Positions 16,239 to 24,868 are shown, numbered from the stretch's first letter. The stretch is 64,000 bases of DNA from Bosea sp. ANAM02 (GCF_011764485.1 NZ_AP022849.1:124001-188000), one strand, 5' to 3'. Translations and numbers: made by a program. Notes: generated by a model from the letters alone, not told the origin.

Positions 16239-16279
16239 AACTCGGGGCAGTTGCCGCTGCCCTTATGCTGCCCCGAGTT
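16239..16279. repeat. perfect 12-base inverted repeat in a divergent intergenic region
   Basis: AACTCGGGGCAG (16239-16250), a 17-base spacer, then CTGCCCCGAGTT (16268-16279), a perfect pair. Two TATAAC strings lie just to the left (16214 and 16236). The site sits between the leftward small winged-helix gene (start 16118) and the rightward gene at 16393, where an operator would be expected. A hairpin in RNA is an alternative. Confidence 0.7.
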
Positions 16280-16392
16280 GAGAAATCTTCGTTTCCTCTG
16301 CGGGTATCCTCAATTGAGCGCATCGAACGAAGCGCCTCTTCACGGATCCGCGAGTATCTCCCTATCCACCGAAATCAGAGTGGGGATACGCA

Positions 16393-16608
16393 GTGTCTAA
16401 GCCCTGGGTCGTCCGGATGTCTGTTGAGGAGCACTGTGCGGCGCTCATCGGCGCCCAAATGATGGTCTGGGCCGGCGAGCCCGGTGCTCGTCGCTTCTGC
16501 GTGAAGCTACACCGCAAGCTGCGCGAGCGCGCTCCCGAGCTCCATGACCGTCTCCTGGAGCGCGGGGATATCCAGCCGCTGGCGCTGCTGACAGGGAGCG
16601 CCTCGTGA
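16393..16608 (+). CDS. small basic hypothetical protein
   Basis: A 71-residue basic protein starting at GTG 16393. It is predicted helical (EEHCAALIGAQMMVW, RRFCVKLHRKLRERAPELHD). Its stop overlaps the start of the next gene (GTGA). No family recognised. Confidence 0.58.
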   Translation: MSKPWVVRMSVEEHCAALIGAQMMVWAGEPGARRFCVKLHRKLRERAPELHDRLLERGDIQPLALLTGSAS

Positions 16609-16937
16609 TCGATTACGCGAATATCGGAACCATCCTTGGTGCCCGGGCAGCCATCGCGCAGGTCGTGGCGGATGGCGAGCAGACCATCGGAGAGTTCAGG
16701 GGCGCCCTCGCCAAGGAGGAGATGCATTCAGCTGGCCTCAACCATCTCGTTGAGGTCCTAAAGGCGGAGCTCAGGGCCGTCGCACCTGGGCACCGCCTTT
16801 TCAAGCAAACCGGGAAAAGGTTCGATAACGGCCACCCTCAGACTCAGCTTTCGCTCCTGTACGAAGCGAAATTTGATGAAGCTGGCAGGAAAAGGGGCGT
16901 GACCCACCCTGAATATCTGCGCGCTCGTGCCCGATGA
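16605..16937 (+). CDS. hypothetical protein, tandem paralogue 1
   Basis: A 110-residue protein (GTG 16605, GGGAG seven bases upstream). It opens with NIGTILGARAAIAQVVADGE, continues with helices, and ends with RRKRGVTHPEYLRARAR-like basic residues. The gene at 17173 encodes a clear paralogue sharing AAIAQVVADGEQTI, HLVEVL/HLVDVL, LFKQTGK/LLKPTGK and the C-terminal RPE/HPE pattern. Function unknown. Confidence 0.65.
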   Translation: MIDYANIGTILGARAAIAQVVADGEQTIGEFRGALAKEEMHSAGLNHLVEVLKAELRAVAPGHRLFKQTGKRFDNGHPQTQLSLLYEAKFDEAGRKRGVTHPEYLRARAR

Positions 16938-17172
16938 TATGGACATCGGCGGCGGTCACAGGTGCTTTGTCCGATCGCGCCCCCCTCCTCAAATTGCGAT
17001 CAATGATTTCTTCTGGAAAGCCTGATCAATTTTATAGATCTCGCTCACATCCAAGGAACGCTCATTGCCTTGACTAAGGATTGTCGCGCCTTTCCTTGCC
17101 TCATTGCTTGACACTCGACTGCCTCCGTCGTACAAGAGGGCATCAAGTGTGGTTCGTTTGTGAGGTTCGTTA

Positions 17173-17526
17173 GTGACTGATTTCGCGCAAATGGGTACGG
17201 TTCTCGGTGCACAGGCTGCGATTGCGCAGGTGGTGGCCGATGGCGAGCAGACCATCGCGCAGAAAAACGCCACCATCGCGGATTACAAGGCGGCGCTTCT
17301 TAGCGAGCAGATCCACGCCGGCGCCCTGGACCACCTCGTTGACGTGCTTATGGCCGAGCTCCAGCGCCTTGATCCCGCGAACCGCCTGCTCAAGCCGACT
17401 GGTAAGCACTTCGGCGACGGTCGCCCGCAAAAGCAACTCTCTGCGGTCTATGCAGACAAGTTCGATGCGCTGGGCAAAGCCAAGGGCCTCAAACGGCCCG
17501 AGACCCTCCGCGCTCAAGCGAAGTAA
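17173..17526 (+). CDS. hypothetical protein, tandem paralogue 2
   Basis: A 117-residue paralogue of the preceding gene (GTG 17173, GAGG upstream). It carries an extra stretch, QKNATIADYKAALLSEQ, where paralogue 1 is shorter; otherwise the order of conserved blocks is the same. The stop codon is embedded in the left arm of a perfect 12-base hairpin that also holds the stop of the convergent dotA/traY gene. The 235-base spacer between the paralogues has no gene that I can support. Confidence 0.66.
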   Translation: MTDFAQMGTVLGAQAAIAQVVADGEQTIAQKNATIADYKAALLSEQIHAGALDHLVDVLMAELQRLDPANRLLKPTGKHFGDGRPQKQLSAVYADKFDALGKAKGLKRPETLRAQAK

Positions 17527-17548
17527 GTAGGGGTGTCCCTACTTACTT
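17521..17548. terminator. bidirectional hairpin holding both convergent stop codons
   Basis: AAGTAAGTAGGG (17521-17532), loop GTGT, CCCTACTTACTT (17537-17548): a perfect 12-base stem. TAA of the rightward gene is at 17524-17526 and TAA of the leftward gene is at 17543-17545, both in the stem. It is symmetrical, so it can act on both strands. There is no long U-tract. Confidence 0.75.
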
Positions 17549-20500
17549 GACGCCCCTACCGCCCCCGCCATCTTTTGCGGGCTTCGGAGCGCTTTCCTGG
17601 TTCTGCGGAGGAGCAATCCTCGACCCACGGCCAGCTCCCTTCATCATATTGGCATTGCCCACGCCTGTCGCCATTGTCGACACGCGATGCTCCATGCCGC
17701 CGACGAACACGCGGGTCGCCTGTTGGCTGTCATTGTCGTCTCCAAGATGATCGCCACCCTGACCAAACCAGCGGCTTACACGCTCTGGGATGTGGGTGAT
17801 CAGCTGGAATGAGCGGACGGCGATCTGGAAGTCGATGTAGCTCATGAGCACGATCATGACGAACATGCCGATGAAGCCGATCGAGGACGACTGCGAGAGC
17901 GCGTTCGAGGCCGGGATGAAGGTCGTGTTCACGAACCAGAGCATCGTTCCGAACACGATGTATGAGAGGATGATGCCAAAGACCATCAATACCGGCCGGA
18001 GGATGAGATTGAAGGCGATCATGTAGCCCGGCTTCTGAACCTGGTCGACGAACTCCTGCCCATCCATCCTGATGTGGAAGAATGCCCAGAGCGGCGCCGC
18101 GGCAAGGCCTTCGACAACGAGGGTCATCATACCAGCAATGAAGAAGACCGACATAATGTAGGGGATCATCGGGATCACGAAGGCCTGGATCGCGCCCGCT
18201 GCGAGGATGGCGATCGTCAGCATGGTCACGAACGGACTCAGGAAGCCGAAAACGCCCTTCAAACCAGCTCCGGCGCCGGTCAGCCAGTTCAGGCCCTTGC
18301 CGAGGATGTTCGAGTTGCCGGCCTCGATGGTGCCGCTCATGAGCGCGCCTGACACGATCGCCGCCTGCGCGCCCACCAGAAGCTTGTTGCCATAGCTGAT
18401 GGTGTCGCCCATCGGGTTAATGATGACCTGGGTACTGTCCGAGCGGCTGTTGAACCAGTTGGCGAAGCCGCCGAAGACCTGGTTCAGGACCCAGCTCAGA
18501 GCGTTCGAGTTGGTCTCGCTCGCAGCCTGGCTGGCGGTGCCCATTGCGGTGTTGGTGATCTGGCGGTTCTTGGCATCCCACCAGTCGCCGAACTGCGTTA
18601 GCGCGCCGGGGCTTTCCTTGGTGCCGACCAGGGCATCGGTGATGAAGGCGGACTGACCATTGGTGCGCGTGCCCGAGACGCCACCGATCTGCAGACCTTC
18701 GGTGGCGGCCGCATAGACGCGCGCCTGGATGCGAGCCAGCGTCAGGTAATACACGCCGGCGGCCGCCCAGCCATCCTTCTTCGCCTGCTCGCGCAGCTGC
18801 GTGATCTCGTTCGCCGTGTTCGGATCCGAGGACTGCATCGCCTGCCCGACGGCGTTGCTGACTGCGGTCACATAGGTGTTGATCGCTTGGGTGAAGAGGT
18901 TCGTGTACTGGTCCGGGTTGGATTCCGACGAGAACGCCCTCGAGGACTGCTCCCCGCTGCCTTGATTGGTGAAGTAGGTCTGCGCGGCCGTCTTCGCGAG
19001 GTTCTTGAGCTCGCTATTGTTGGCGATCTCGGTGATGGCCTGCTTCTTCGCTTCGAGCATGGCCTTGGTGTTGCTGATCTCGGGCGTGTTGAGGCTCACT
19101 GCAAGAACCTCAAGGGAGATCATCCCGCAGACAGGACCGTAATCCATAGTCTGGATATTCTTCGGTACAGACTGGCTCGACCACATCGAGTAGTTGGGAT
19201 TCGAGACGGTGGTCCAGGATGGCGGGACCGAGATCTGCGCGTTCTGCACGCCGAGTCGCGTGTTGCCAAGGTTGACGATCTCAGCACAGAGGGTCTTCTC
19301 GAAGATCGCCTTCACGGCGGCCGTCGCGTTCGCGGCATTGCCCATCTTCACGGTGTCCTGAACCTGCTGTTGCATGTTCGGGATCGTTCCGGCCGTGATG
19401 GTGTCGATGTAGGGGTTCCAGACCAGGTTGGCGAGGTTTCCGCCCCAGGAGATCAGGTAGAGCACCAGGATCTGCGCGGCGCAGAGACCCTTCATCGCCG
19501 GCACGAGCATGCCGTAGCCGACGACGACACGCATCGGGGCCCAGACCTCGTGGTAGTTGCTGCCAAGGGCCTTGCCTTCGCGCGCGCTCGCCACCAGGCC
19601 GGTGGTGATGTGCCAGCCGGCCATCGCGGAGCCGATGAAGAGCAGCGTGCCGCAGAAGGCCATGAAGCCGTTCTTCACGGCCGAGTGCCACCCCTGCATG
19701 CCGATGTCGGGGGTTCCGACCGGGCCAGCGTCCGGGATCACATAGGCCAGCAGACGCATGAACAGGTCGGGTTGCGACTTGGTCTGGAAGATGTCGTTCG
19801 GATTGACTGTGCCCGAGGTGTTCGTCGCCTGGGCGAGCACGGCGTCAGGGAAGGCAGCGATCAGCAGCGCGGCGCCGAGCAGCAGCAAGATGGCAGCGGT
19901 CGAACGCGGAGTGCCAGAGGCCTTCTTAGTCTTCGCAGGGACCGGGGCCGGCGCGCGCGGCGCCTTTGTCGGGAAGAACTCGCCCGAGCGCAGGTAATCG
20001 CCGAGGCCGTCTAGACGCCGGCGGCGGAACAGCCAGTTCGTGAAACCAGCGCGCAGCACCAGCGCCGCCAGGATCGGCAGGAGCGCGAAGCGGAAGAGGA
20101 TGTCGGTCACCATGAAGATGCCGTGCCCGACGCCGTTGCCCATCAGGCTGCCGAGGCCCCAGGCAAAGGCGAGGAGGAACAGCGATGCGAACAGCCAGAA
20201 CTGGCGATAGGTGTTGTCGACCGAGCGATTGACCTCGGTGAGGGTCCGACCATTGACCTCCATGGCCGCGCGGAAGCGCAGGTGAGCGTCCGTCACCTCC
20301 TCCTCGATGGCGACGCCCTGGTCGTCATGGCGAAAGGCGCCGACCTTGAAGAAGTTCCAGCGCCAGAAGGACTTCTTGCCGCGATCCGCGACGCCGCCGA
20401 CGTTTCGCTTCAGCGACGAGAAGCCGAAGAGGTAGCCGAGCTTCGAGCGCTTCCACTCGCCCTTGCCGATGATCGTCTCCTGAACGGCATCCTTGATGCC

Positions 20501-20551
20501 TTCAGCAGCTTCACGGCTGTAGTTGATGTCGTCGCTCTTGCCGGTTGCCAT
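17543..20551 (-). CDS. DotA/TraY-family type IVB secretion/conjugation membrane protein
   Basis: A 1002-residue polytopic inner-membrane protein. Hydrophobic segments lie at about 118-138, 145-170 and 217-240 (the last ends in VLAQ and resembles an internal signal). A block GFMAFCGTLLFIGSAMAGWH follows, then the family-typical EVWAPMRVVVGYGMLVPAMKG region. After a long hydrophilic, probably periplasmic, middle come several C-terminal helices with GLAAAPLWAFFHIRMDGQE. DotA/TraY proteins are channel components of Dot/Icm-type and IncI-type conjugation systems. No other tra, dot or icm gene is visible in the window, so the rest of the system must lie elsewhere or be lost. Confidence 0.85.
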   Translation of the reverse strand: MATGKSDDINYSREAAEGIKDAVQETIIGKGEWKRSKLGYLFGFSSLKRNVGGVADRGKKSFWRWNFFKVGAFRHDDQGVAIEEEVTDAHLRFRAAMEVNGRTLTEVNRSVDNTYRQFWLFASLFLLAFAWGLGSLMGNGVGHGIFMVTDILFRFALLPILAALVLRAGFTNWLFRRRRLDGLGDYLRSGEFFPTKAPRAPAPVPAKTKKASGTPRSTAAILLLLGAALLIAAFPDAVLAQATNTSGTVNPNDIFQTKSQPDLFMRLLAYVIPDAGPVGTPDIGMQGWHSAVKNGFMAFCGTLLFIGSAMAGWHITTGLVASAREGKALGSNYHEVWAPMRVVVGYGMLVPAMKGLCAAQILVLYLISWGGNLANLVWNPYIDTITAGTIPNMQQQVQDTVKMGNAANATAAVKAIFEKTLCAEIVNLGNTRLGVQNAQISVPPSWTTVSNPNYSMWSSQSVPKNIQTMDYGPVCGMISLEVLAVSLNTPEISNTKAMLEAKKQAITEIANNSELKNLAKTAAQTYFTNQGSGEQSSRAFSSESNPDQYTNLFTQAINTYVTAVSNAVGQAMQSSDPNTANEITQLREQAKKDGWAAAGVYYLTLARIQARVYAAATEGLQIGGVSGTRTNGQSAFITDALVGTKESPGALTQFGDWWDAKNRQITNTAMGTASQAASETNSNALSWVLNQVFGGFANWFNSRSDSTQVIINPMGDTISYGNKLLVGAQAAIVSGALMSGTIEAGNSNILGKGLNWLTGAGAGLKGVFGFLSPFVTMLTIAILAAGAIQAFVIPMIPYIMSVFFIAGMMTLVVEGLAAAPLWAFFHIRMDGQEFVDQVQKPGYMIAFNLILRPVLMVFGIILSYIVFGTMLWFVNTTFIPASNALSQSSSIGFIGMFVMIVLMSYIDFQIAVRSFQLITHIPERVSRWFGQGGDHLGDDNDSQQATRVFVGGMEHRVSTMATGVGNANMMKGAGRGSRIAPPQNQESAPKPAKDGGGGRGVK

Positions 20552-20772
20552 GGCTGGTCCACGATTCCTTGAAGGACAGGGTCCTTGATCGCGGAATTGT
20601 CCTCCGTTTCCTTGAAAGTGTCGAGGCCAGATGGTGGGGAGCCTTGGTCAGGCAAAGGATTCTTGTCGAGGTCCGGAGATCTCGGTGGATGGAGAGCGCG
20701 CTATCCTTGTTTGCGGGCTGAGCGCGCCTCACTGTCGCCCCCTCTATTTCGATCCCTTGAAGGAATGCTCCG

Positions 20773-21294
20773 ATGTTCGTGAGCCCCGCCGTCGACACCT
20801 CCTCCGCCCAAACGGCCGCCGGCAATCAGCTGCCCGAGAGCAAGCAGCAGAACCCGCTTACCGTCTGGTTCGGTCCGATGCCGGAGAGCAACGGGAAGAC
20901 CAACTGGACCGCGGTGCTGATGCCGAAGGGCGGCCACGTCTGGGACGGCATCACCCTCGAACGCTCCGAGTTCAAGGACCGCGTCCGCTACACCGCTGAT
21001 CGTGTCCGCTATCTGCTCGGCGAATACGAGGAGGAGCCGGACCTTCTGGCCTATGATCAGGACCTGCAGGAGCATCTCGTCCAGGAGGCGGCTGAGCACG
21101 ATCTCGCATCGAAGGAGCTCGCGCGGGCGCTGCGGCCGTTCGCCACCGCCGCGGCGTTCTTCCAAGGCCTGCGAGGAAACATGGGCTTGATGGTTCGCCC
21201 GGCCGGCTCCGGAACGAGCTATCACGACATGTTCCGTATCGGCGATCTGCGCGATGCCCAGAAGGCCCACGCCTGGCTGGAGGGCCTGCGCTGA
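20773..21294 (+). CDS. hypothetical protein
   Basis: A 173-residue soluble protein with AAGGA nine bases before ATG 20773. After a low-complexity start, residues 28-60 look beta-rich (NPLTVWFGPMPESNGKTNW) and the rest helical (KDRVRYTADRVRYLLGEYEE). Function unknown. It is divergent from dotA/traY across a 221-base gap and is followed immediately by an overlapping gene. Confidence 0.65.
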   Translation: MFVSPAVDTSSAQTAAGNQLPESKQQNPLTVWFGPMPESNGKTNWTAVLMPKGGHVWDGITLERSEFKDRVRYTADRVRYLLGEYEEEPDLLAYDQDLQEHLVQEAAEHDLASKELARALRPFATAAAFFQGLRGNMGLMVRPAGSGTSYHDMFRIGDLRDAQKAHAWLEGLR

Positions 21295-21512
21295 TGCCGT
21301 GCCCTCATTGCCAGAACGGCTTTCTCGACAACCGCTTCGGCCAGGACGTGGAATGCGTCAACGGGATCCTGATCGACATCGACGTCTACCACGAGGGGCA
21401 TCAACGCGACGTCTGCTACCCCGTGGCGCCGTGCCATCCTGACTTCGCGAAGCAGGCTGCCGACCCCGACTACAGCACGAGCCTTGCTGACATCGCCAAG
21501 AGGCTCGGGTAG
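21294..21512 (+). CDS. small CxxC protein
   Basis: A 72-residue protein whose ATG shares a base with the previous TGA, behind a GGAGG site. It starts MPCPHCQNGFLDN, a CPxC zinc-knuckle-like motif, and holds three further cysteines (VECVNG, DVCYPVAPCHP). A small metal-binding protein is plausible. No family is recognised. Confidence 0.58.
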   Translation: MPCPHCQNGFLDNRFGQDVECVNGILIDIDVYHEGHQRDVCYPVAPCHPDFAKQAADPDYSTSLADIAKRLG

Positions 21513-21527
21513 CAGAGCTGATTGGCC

Positions 21528-22181
21528 GTGAATCAGCCTCGCAACTACGTCTTTGAAGCTCTCTGGAAGACCGGCGCGGATCACGGCTGGATGATGCTTG
21601 GTCTTTTCATGCTGATCATGGCCGCGGCCGTCATCAGCGGGCTGAAACCGCTAATCAAGGGGCGGTTTGGCGAGGCGATCGTGAACAGAATCCTGAAGCG
21701 CATGAAGCTTCCGGTCCTGCACGACGTCTACCTGCCCTTCCCGGGCGGCGTCTCCCAGATCGACCACCTTACCCTTGCCGGCAGCGCAATCGTTGTCATC
21801 GAGACCAAGAACTATGAGGGGCGCATTTTCGGACGCGAGCGCGAGGCGAGCTGGACAGTCGCCTACAACCCTCACAGCAAGCATCGCTTCCAGAACCCGC
21901 TCCGACAGAACTACGCTCATGTCGAAGCTGTGAAGGCAGTCGTCGGCCCGGAAGTCGAGGTCGTCGGGATGGTCGTGTTCGTCGGCGATGCCGAGTTCCC
22001 GAATGGCGCTCCCGAGGGCGTTTACACACCTCGCGAGCTAAAGAAGGCGCTGGTGGCCCTGGACACCAACCGCAAGCGCTCGGTCGCGCTTGCGTGGGAG
22101 CTCCTGCTGCAACGGGCGGCCGGCGCCGATCGGAAGGCGGAACGCAAAGCGCTGAAGGCAGCGCACAAGGCTGGGATCTAG
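21528..22181 (+). CDS. membrane-anchored NERD-domain protein, intact active site
   Basis: A 217-residue protein. GTG 21528 is preferred; TTG 21522 is also in frame. One transmembrane helix at about 20-40 (WMMLGLFMLIMAAAVISG) is followed by a NERD (nuclease-related) domain with the expected motifs: GRFGEAIVNRIL (E49), VSQIDHLTL (D79), VVIETKNYEG (E92, K94), then a conserved Trp. These match the restriction-endonuclease-like core, so nuclease activity is plausible. A paralogue at 24869 keeps the fold but not the catalytic ExK. It may belong to DNA processing or defence; the pathway is unknown. Confidence 0.83.
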   Translation: MNQPRNYVFEALWKTGADHGWMMLGLFMLIMAAAVISGLKPLIKGRFGEAIVNRILKRMKLPVLHDVYLPFPGGVSQIDHLTLAGSAIVVIETKNYEGRIFGREREASWTVAYNPHSKHRFQNPLRQNYAHVEAVKAVVGPEVEVVGMVVFVGDAEFPNGAPEGVYTPRELKKALVALDTNRKRSVALAWELLLQRAAGADRKAERKALKAAHKAGI

Positions 22182-22419
22182 CGCAGGAAAGGGAAGGACC
22201 CTCTGCCGCGGATCGATCCTCCGCTCGCGCCGCTCGCGATCGTCCCTCTCGCTCCGAAGGCGCCAGCGATCGCCGTTCCATCCCGGCGCGACGCAGAGCC
22301 ATCAGCGGGTTTCAGGGATCGAGATCTATCCTAATCCCAGCAAACGTCGTGCTTGTGAAGAACTGCGAGCCAGATTACGCTGCGTCCGTTGCCGAATTTC
22401 CGGCATTGTGGAGGCTGAT

Positions 22420-22677
22420 ATGCGTTATGCTCTGGTCTTCCTGCTTGGCATTTTGAGTTCTGCTGCGTTGGCGCAGTCGAGCGGAAACACACCGCAAAGC
22501 CGCACCGACTACAATCCGAGGTACTCGTCGGGGAATTCGTCCTTCGGCACTTACACCAACCAGAATACCTCGGGCGGCTACAATACGGGTGGTTCCGGAC
22601 AATACGTCCCCGACAACAGCCGCGGGAGCTCGGTCAACAGCTCTGGTGGCGTGATGTACGAGTATCGTTTCAAGTAA
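22420..22677 (+). CDS. small secreted Ser/Gly/Asn/Tyr-rich protein
   Basis: An 85-residue protein with a GGAG site before ATG 22420. Residues 1-19 (MRYALVFLLGILSSAALAQ) form a typical Sec signal peptide. The mature part is low-complexity, rich in Ser, Gly, Asn, Thr and Tyr, with no cysteines, and ends in YEYRFK. A secreted or surface-associated structural peptide is likely. The 238 bases upstream hold no gene I can support. Confidence 0.66.
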   Translation: MRYALVFLLGILSSAALAQSSGNTPQSRTDYNPRYSSGNSSFGTYTNQNTSGGYNTGGSGQYVPDNSRGSSVNSSGGVMYEYRFK

Positions 22678-22733
22678 CGCCCTCCTCCCGCGCAGCAGGC
22701 AGCCCAGCCGCGCGGGAGTTTTCAGACCTCGGC

Positions 22734-23771
22734 CTACTTGATGCCGTAGAGCTGGTTGAACGCCTCGCGCGATAGCGTCGTGAAGCTGACGTCCCCAGAG
22801 AGCCCTCCCGTTCCCGGTTGCCCGGTCCCACCCTGGCCTCCGTCGGCTCCGCGTTTTCCACGCCGGCCTGGCTCGTCCTTGCAATAGGGAAGCGCCTTTT
22901 CGCCTTGGGCGCCTTCAGGGCCGCCCCGGCCAAATCCGCCGCCATCCCCACCGGCTCCACCATCCCCGCCACCGGCATCCGCTCGGACCAAAGAAATCAG
23001 CGCTGGGAAAGCGGTCGGTAGCGAGACTATCGTAAACGTCCCACCCTTCCCGCCGGAGCCGCCGCGGCCGCCTTGTCCGCCGGTTCCGCCAGTCCCACCA
23101 TTTCCTCCATACCCAGCGCCGGCCTTGCAGTCGAATAGAGACGCGCTCGCAGGAGATCCCTTTTGGCCGACACCGCCGTCGCCGCCCTGCTGCCCGGTTC
23201 CGCCCTTGCCACCGCGCTGACCACGCAGGTCAATGATTGGAGGCGCTCCCTCTGCGGAGAGCATGAATAGGGTCAGATTGGGCGCTGATTGTCCGTCAAT
23301 TCCGGGATTCCCGGGCGCCCCATTTGATCCAGACCCACCAGATGCTCCATCACCGACGCCGTGTGGCCCGCCAGGTGCTTGCCCTGACTGCGGAGGGCTT
23401 TGAGCAGGCCCCTCTCCCCTCGCCCAGGTGATGATGCCTGGCCTGGATTGGTCTTCGTTCACGATGGTCTTCGCCGCGAGAACTAGGTTGTTCCTGATTT
23501 TGAGCGCCTTTTCGCTGAAAATCAGCCTCGCACCGGGCTTGAAGCGAATGACCTCAGCGCCGACGAAATAGCTATCGTATGGCTGATCGCCCGAGACCAC
23601 GAATTCGGGTGCGAGCCCGATCAAGGCGACGGACTCTCGCACCTGCTTTGCGTCATCGACGATGCTGGAGGAAGGCACCTCCTTAGGCTTGGCGTCTTGC
23701 GCGAGCGCAGCTCCTGCGATGCAAAGCGAGGAAACGGCGCATAACAGACTGATTTTCGCTTTCGAAATCAT
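22734..23771 (-). CDS. secreted collagen-like glycine-rich protein
   Basis: A 345-residue protein. ATG 23771 begins a Sec signal peptide (MISKAKISLLCAVSSLCIAG); an in-frame TTG at 23783 is less likely. Residues about 25-130 form a beta-rich domain (FVVSGDQPYDSYFVGAEVIR, RLIFSEKALKIRNNLVLAAK). After it comes a long Gly-rich region with collagen-like GxP/GGx runs (GAPGNPGIDGQSAPN, GGTGGTGGQGGRGGSG), interrupted by two conserved-looking non-repetitive islands with cysteines (LFDCKAGAGY, PYCKDEPGRRG). The end returns to ordinary sequence (FTTLSREAFNQLYG). Export is well supported. The function, perhaps matrix or surface binding, is inference. Confidence 0.76.
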   Translation of the reverse strand: MISKAKISLLCAVSSLCIAGAALAQDAKPKEVPSSSIVDDAKQVRESVALIGLAPEFVVSGDQPYDSYFVGAEVIRFKPGARLIFSEKALKIRNNLVLAAKTIVNEDQSRPGIITWARGEGPAQSPPQSGQAPGGPHGVGDGASGGSGSNGAPGNPGIDGQSAPNLTLFMLSAEGAPPIIDLRGQRGGKGGTGQQGGDGGVGQKGSPASASLFDCKAGAGYGGNGGTGGTGGQGGRGGSGGKGGTFTIVSLPTAFPALISLVRADAGGGDGGAGGDGGGFGRGGPEGAQGEKALPYCKDEPGRRGKRGADGGQGGTGQPGTGGLSGDVSFTTLSREAFNQLYGIK

Positions 23772-24044
23772 CGTTGTCCCCAATCCCTGTTCGAGCTCGA
23801 ATTGGGAGAAGAGCGGGTCGGCGCTGCTTCCCCTTGGTCATCTAAGCAGACCCAACCAGGGGTTGCCATCCCCATACAGGGGGAGAGATCTCGAAATTCG
23901 TGCGCGCTCATCGGAAGCGAAACCGCATTCCGTCCGGGCTCCCGGCCAACGACTTGGTGGATTGGCCGGATTCAATCCTTGTTCCCGCGCATCCGGCAAC
24001 GGCATGATCGCGCCATCATCAAGAATTGCGTGATTGGTCCATCA

Positions 24045-24365
24045 ATGGCTCAGGATTACTGGACCCCGGAACGGGTCGCGAAGCTCAAGTCTCATTGGGA
24101 CACCGGCGCCAGCGCCACGGAGATCGCGGCCGAGTTCGGCGGCATCACCAAGAACGTCGTCATTGGCAAGGCCAATCGGCTCGGCCTGGCCCGGCGCGCG
24201 CCTGGTCGTCGCCGCGGGAATTCGACCTTCTCGATCGCCACGCAAGCTAACGCGGTCGCGACGCCTGCGCTTAAGCCTGAGGGGCATCTTCCCCTGCCCT
24301 ATGTCGATGTCACGGTAGTTCAGGCTCACCTCGCGAGGGCCAACGGCGCCGGGGCGAAAGGCTGA
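24045..24365 (+). CDS. GcrA-family regulator, short form
   Basis: A 106-residue protein beginning MAQDYWTPERVAKLKSHWDT, followed by ATEIAAEFGGITKNVVIGKA and NRLGLARR. This is the N-terminal helix-turn-helix of the GcrA family, whose members bind methylated GANTC sites and sigma70 in alphaproteobacteria. Chromosomal GcrA is usually about 170 residues with a C-terminal sigma-binding part; here that part is mostly missing. An accessory, possibly competing regulator is likely. The 261 bases upstream hold no gene that I can support. Confidence 0.82.
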   Translation: MAQDYWTPERVAKLKSHWDTGASATEIAAEFGGITKNVVIGKANRLGLARRAPGRRRGNSTFSIATQANAVATPALKPEGHLPLPYVDVTVVQAHLARANGAGAKG

Positions 24366-24370
24366 GCTCG

Positions 24371-24859
24371 ATGGCGGATATGAACCATCAAATCCCTGCT
24401 CTGTCGACCACCGCCGACGCGGACACCATCGCTACGACGCCGACTGAGCGGCTGGCGAGCTTGGTCGCTCGACTTGAAGACGAAGCGCTCGGCCTCTTGG
24501 GCAGGGATCCTGCCTCCTATGATCGTGATGCGGCTGAAGCGCGGATCGAGCAGCTCGGCGAAGAGATACGCTCGGTAATGTCCGCGTCCACGCCGCCGCC
24601 GGCCGCCGAGCAGGCTGCACGCTCCGCGCCTGGTCTGCCCCACCCGAACCCGCACCTCGCTTTCTCGATCGCGAACGCGGTGCTGAACGCGATCGCTTGG
24701 GGCGAAGGCGCGCCAGAGGCTCTCGATCGCTCGAAAGCACTCGCTGAGGCCGCAGCCGAGATGGCGACCCAACCTCGCCGCGCTGTCAACTGGCTGACCG
24801 CGCGCGCTGCCCTTCACGAAATCGATGCGGCGGTCCGAGCGGCCCGGCGCTCCGAGTAG
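24371..24859 (+). CDS. hypothetical helical protein
   Basis: A 162-residue Ala-rich helical protein (LASLVARLEDEALGLLGRDP, RIEQLGEEIRSVMSA, SIANAVLNAIAWGEG). It follows the GcrA-like gene by five bases and precedes the second NERD gene by nine. No known motif. Confidence 0.62.
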   Translation: MADMNHQIPALSTTADADTIATTPTERLASLVARLEDEALGLLGRDPASYDRDAAEARIEQLGEEIRSVMSASTPPPAAEQAARSAPGLPHPNPHLAFSIANAVLNAIAWGEGAPEALDRSKALAEAAAEMATQPRRAVNWLTARAALHEIDAAVRAARRSE

Positions 24860-24868
24860 GAGAATTCC

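Noticed and set aside
18887..20014. A 375-codon plus-strand frame opposite the DotA/TraY gene
   Set aside because: The minus strand gives membrane helices and DotA/TraY motifs; the plus product is a low-complexity Arg/Gly/His shadow.
20572..20586. AAGGAC-N3-GTCCTT upstream of dotA/traY as an operator
   Set aside because: Six-base pair with no supporting second copy; too weak to call.
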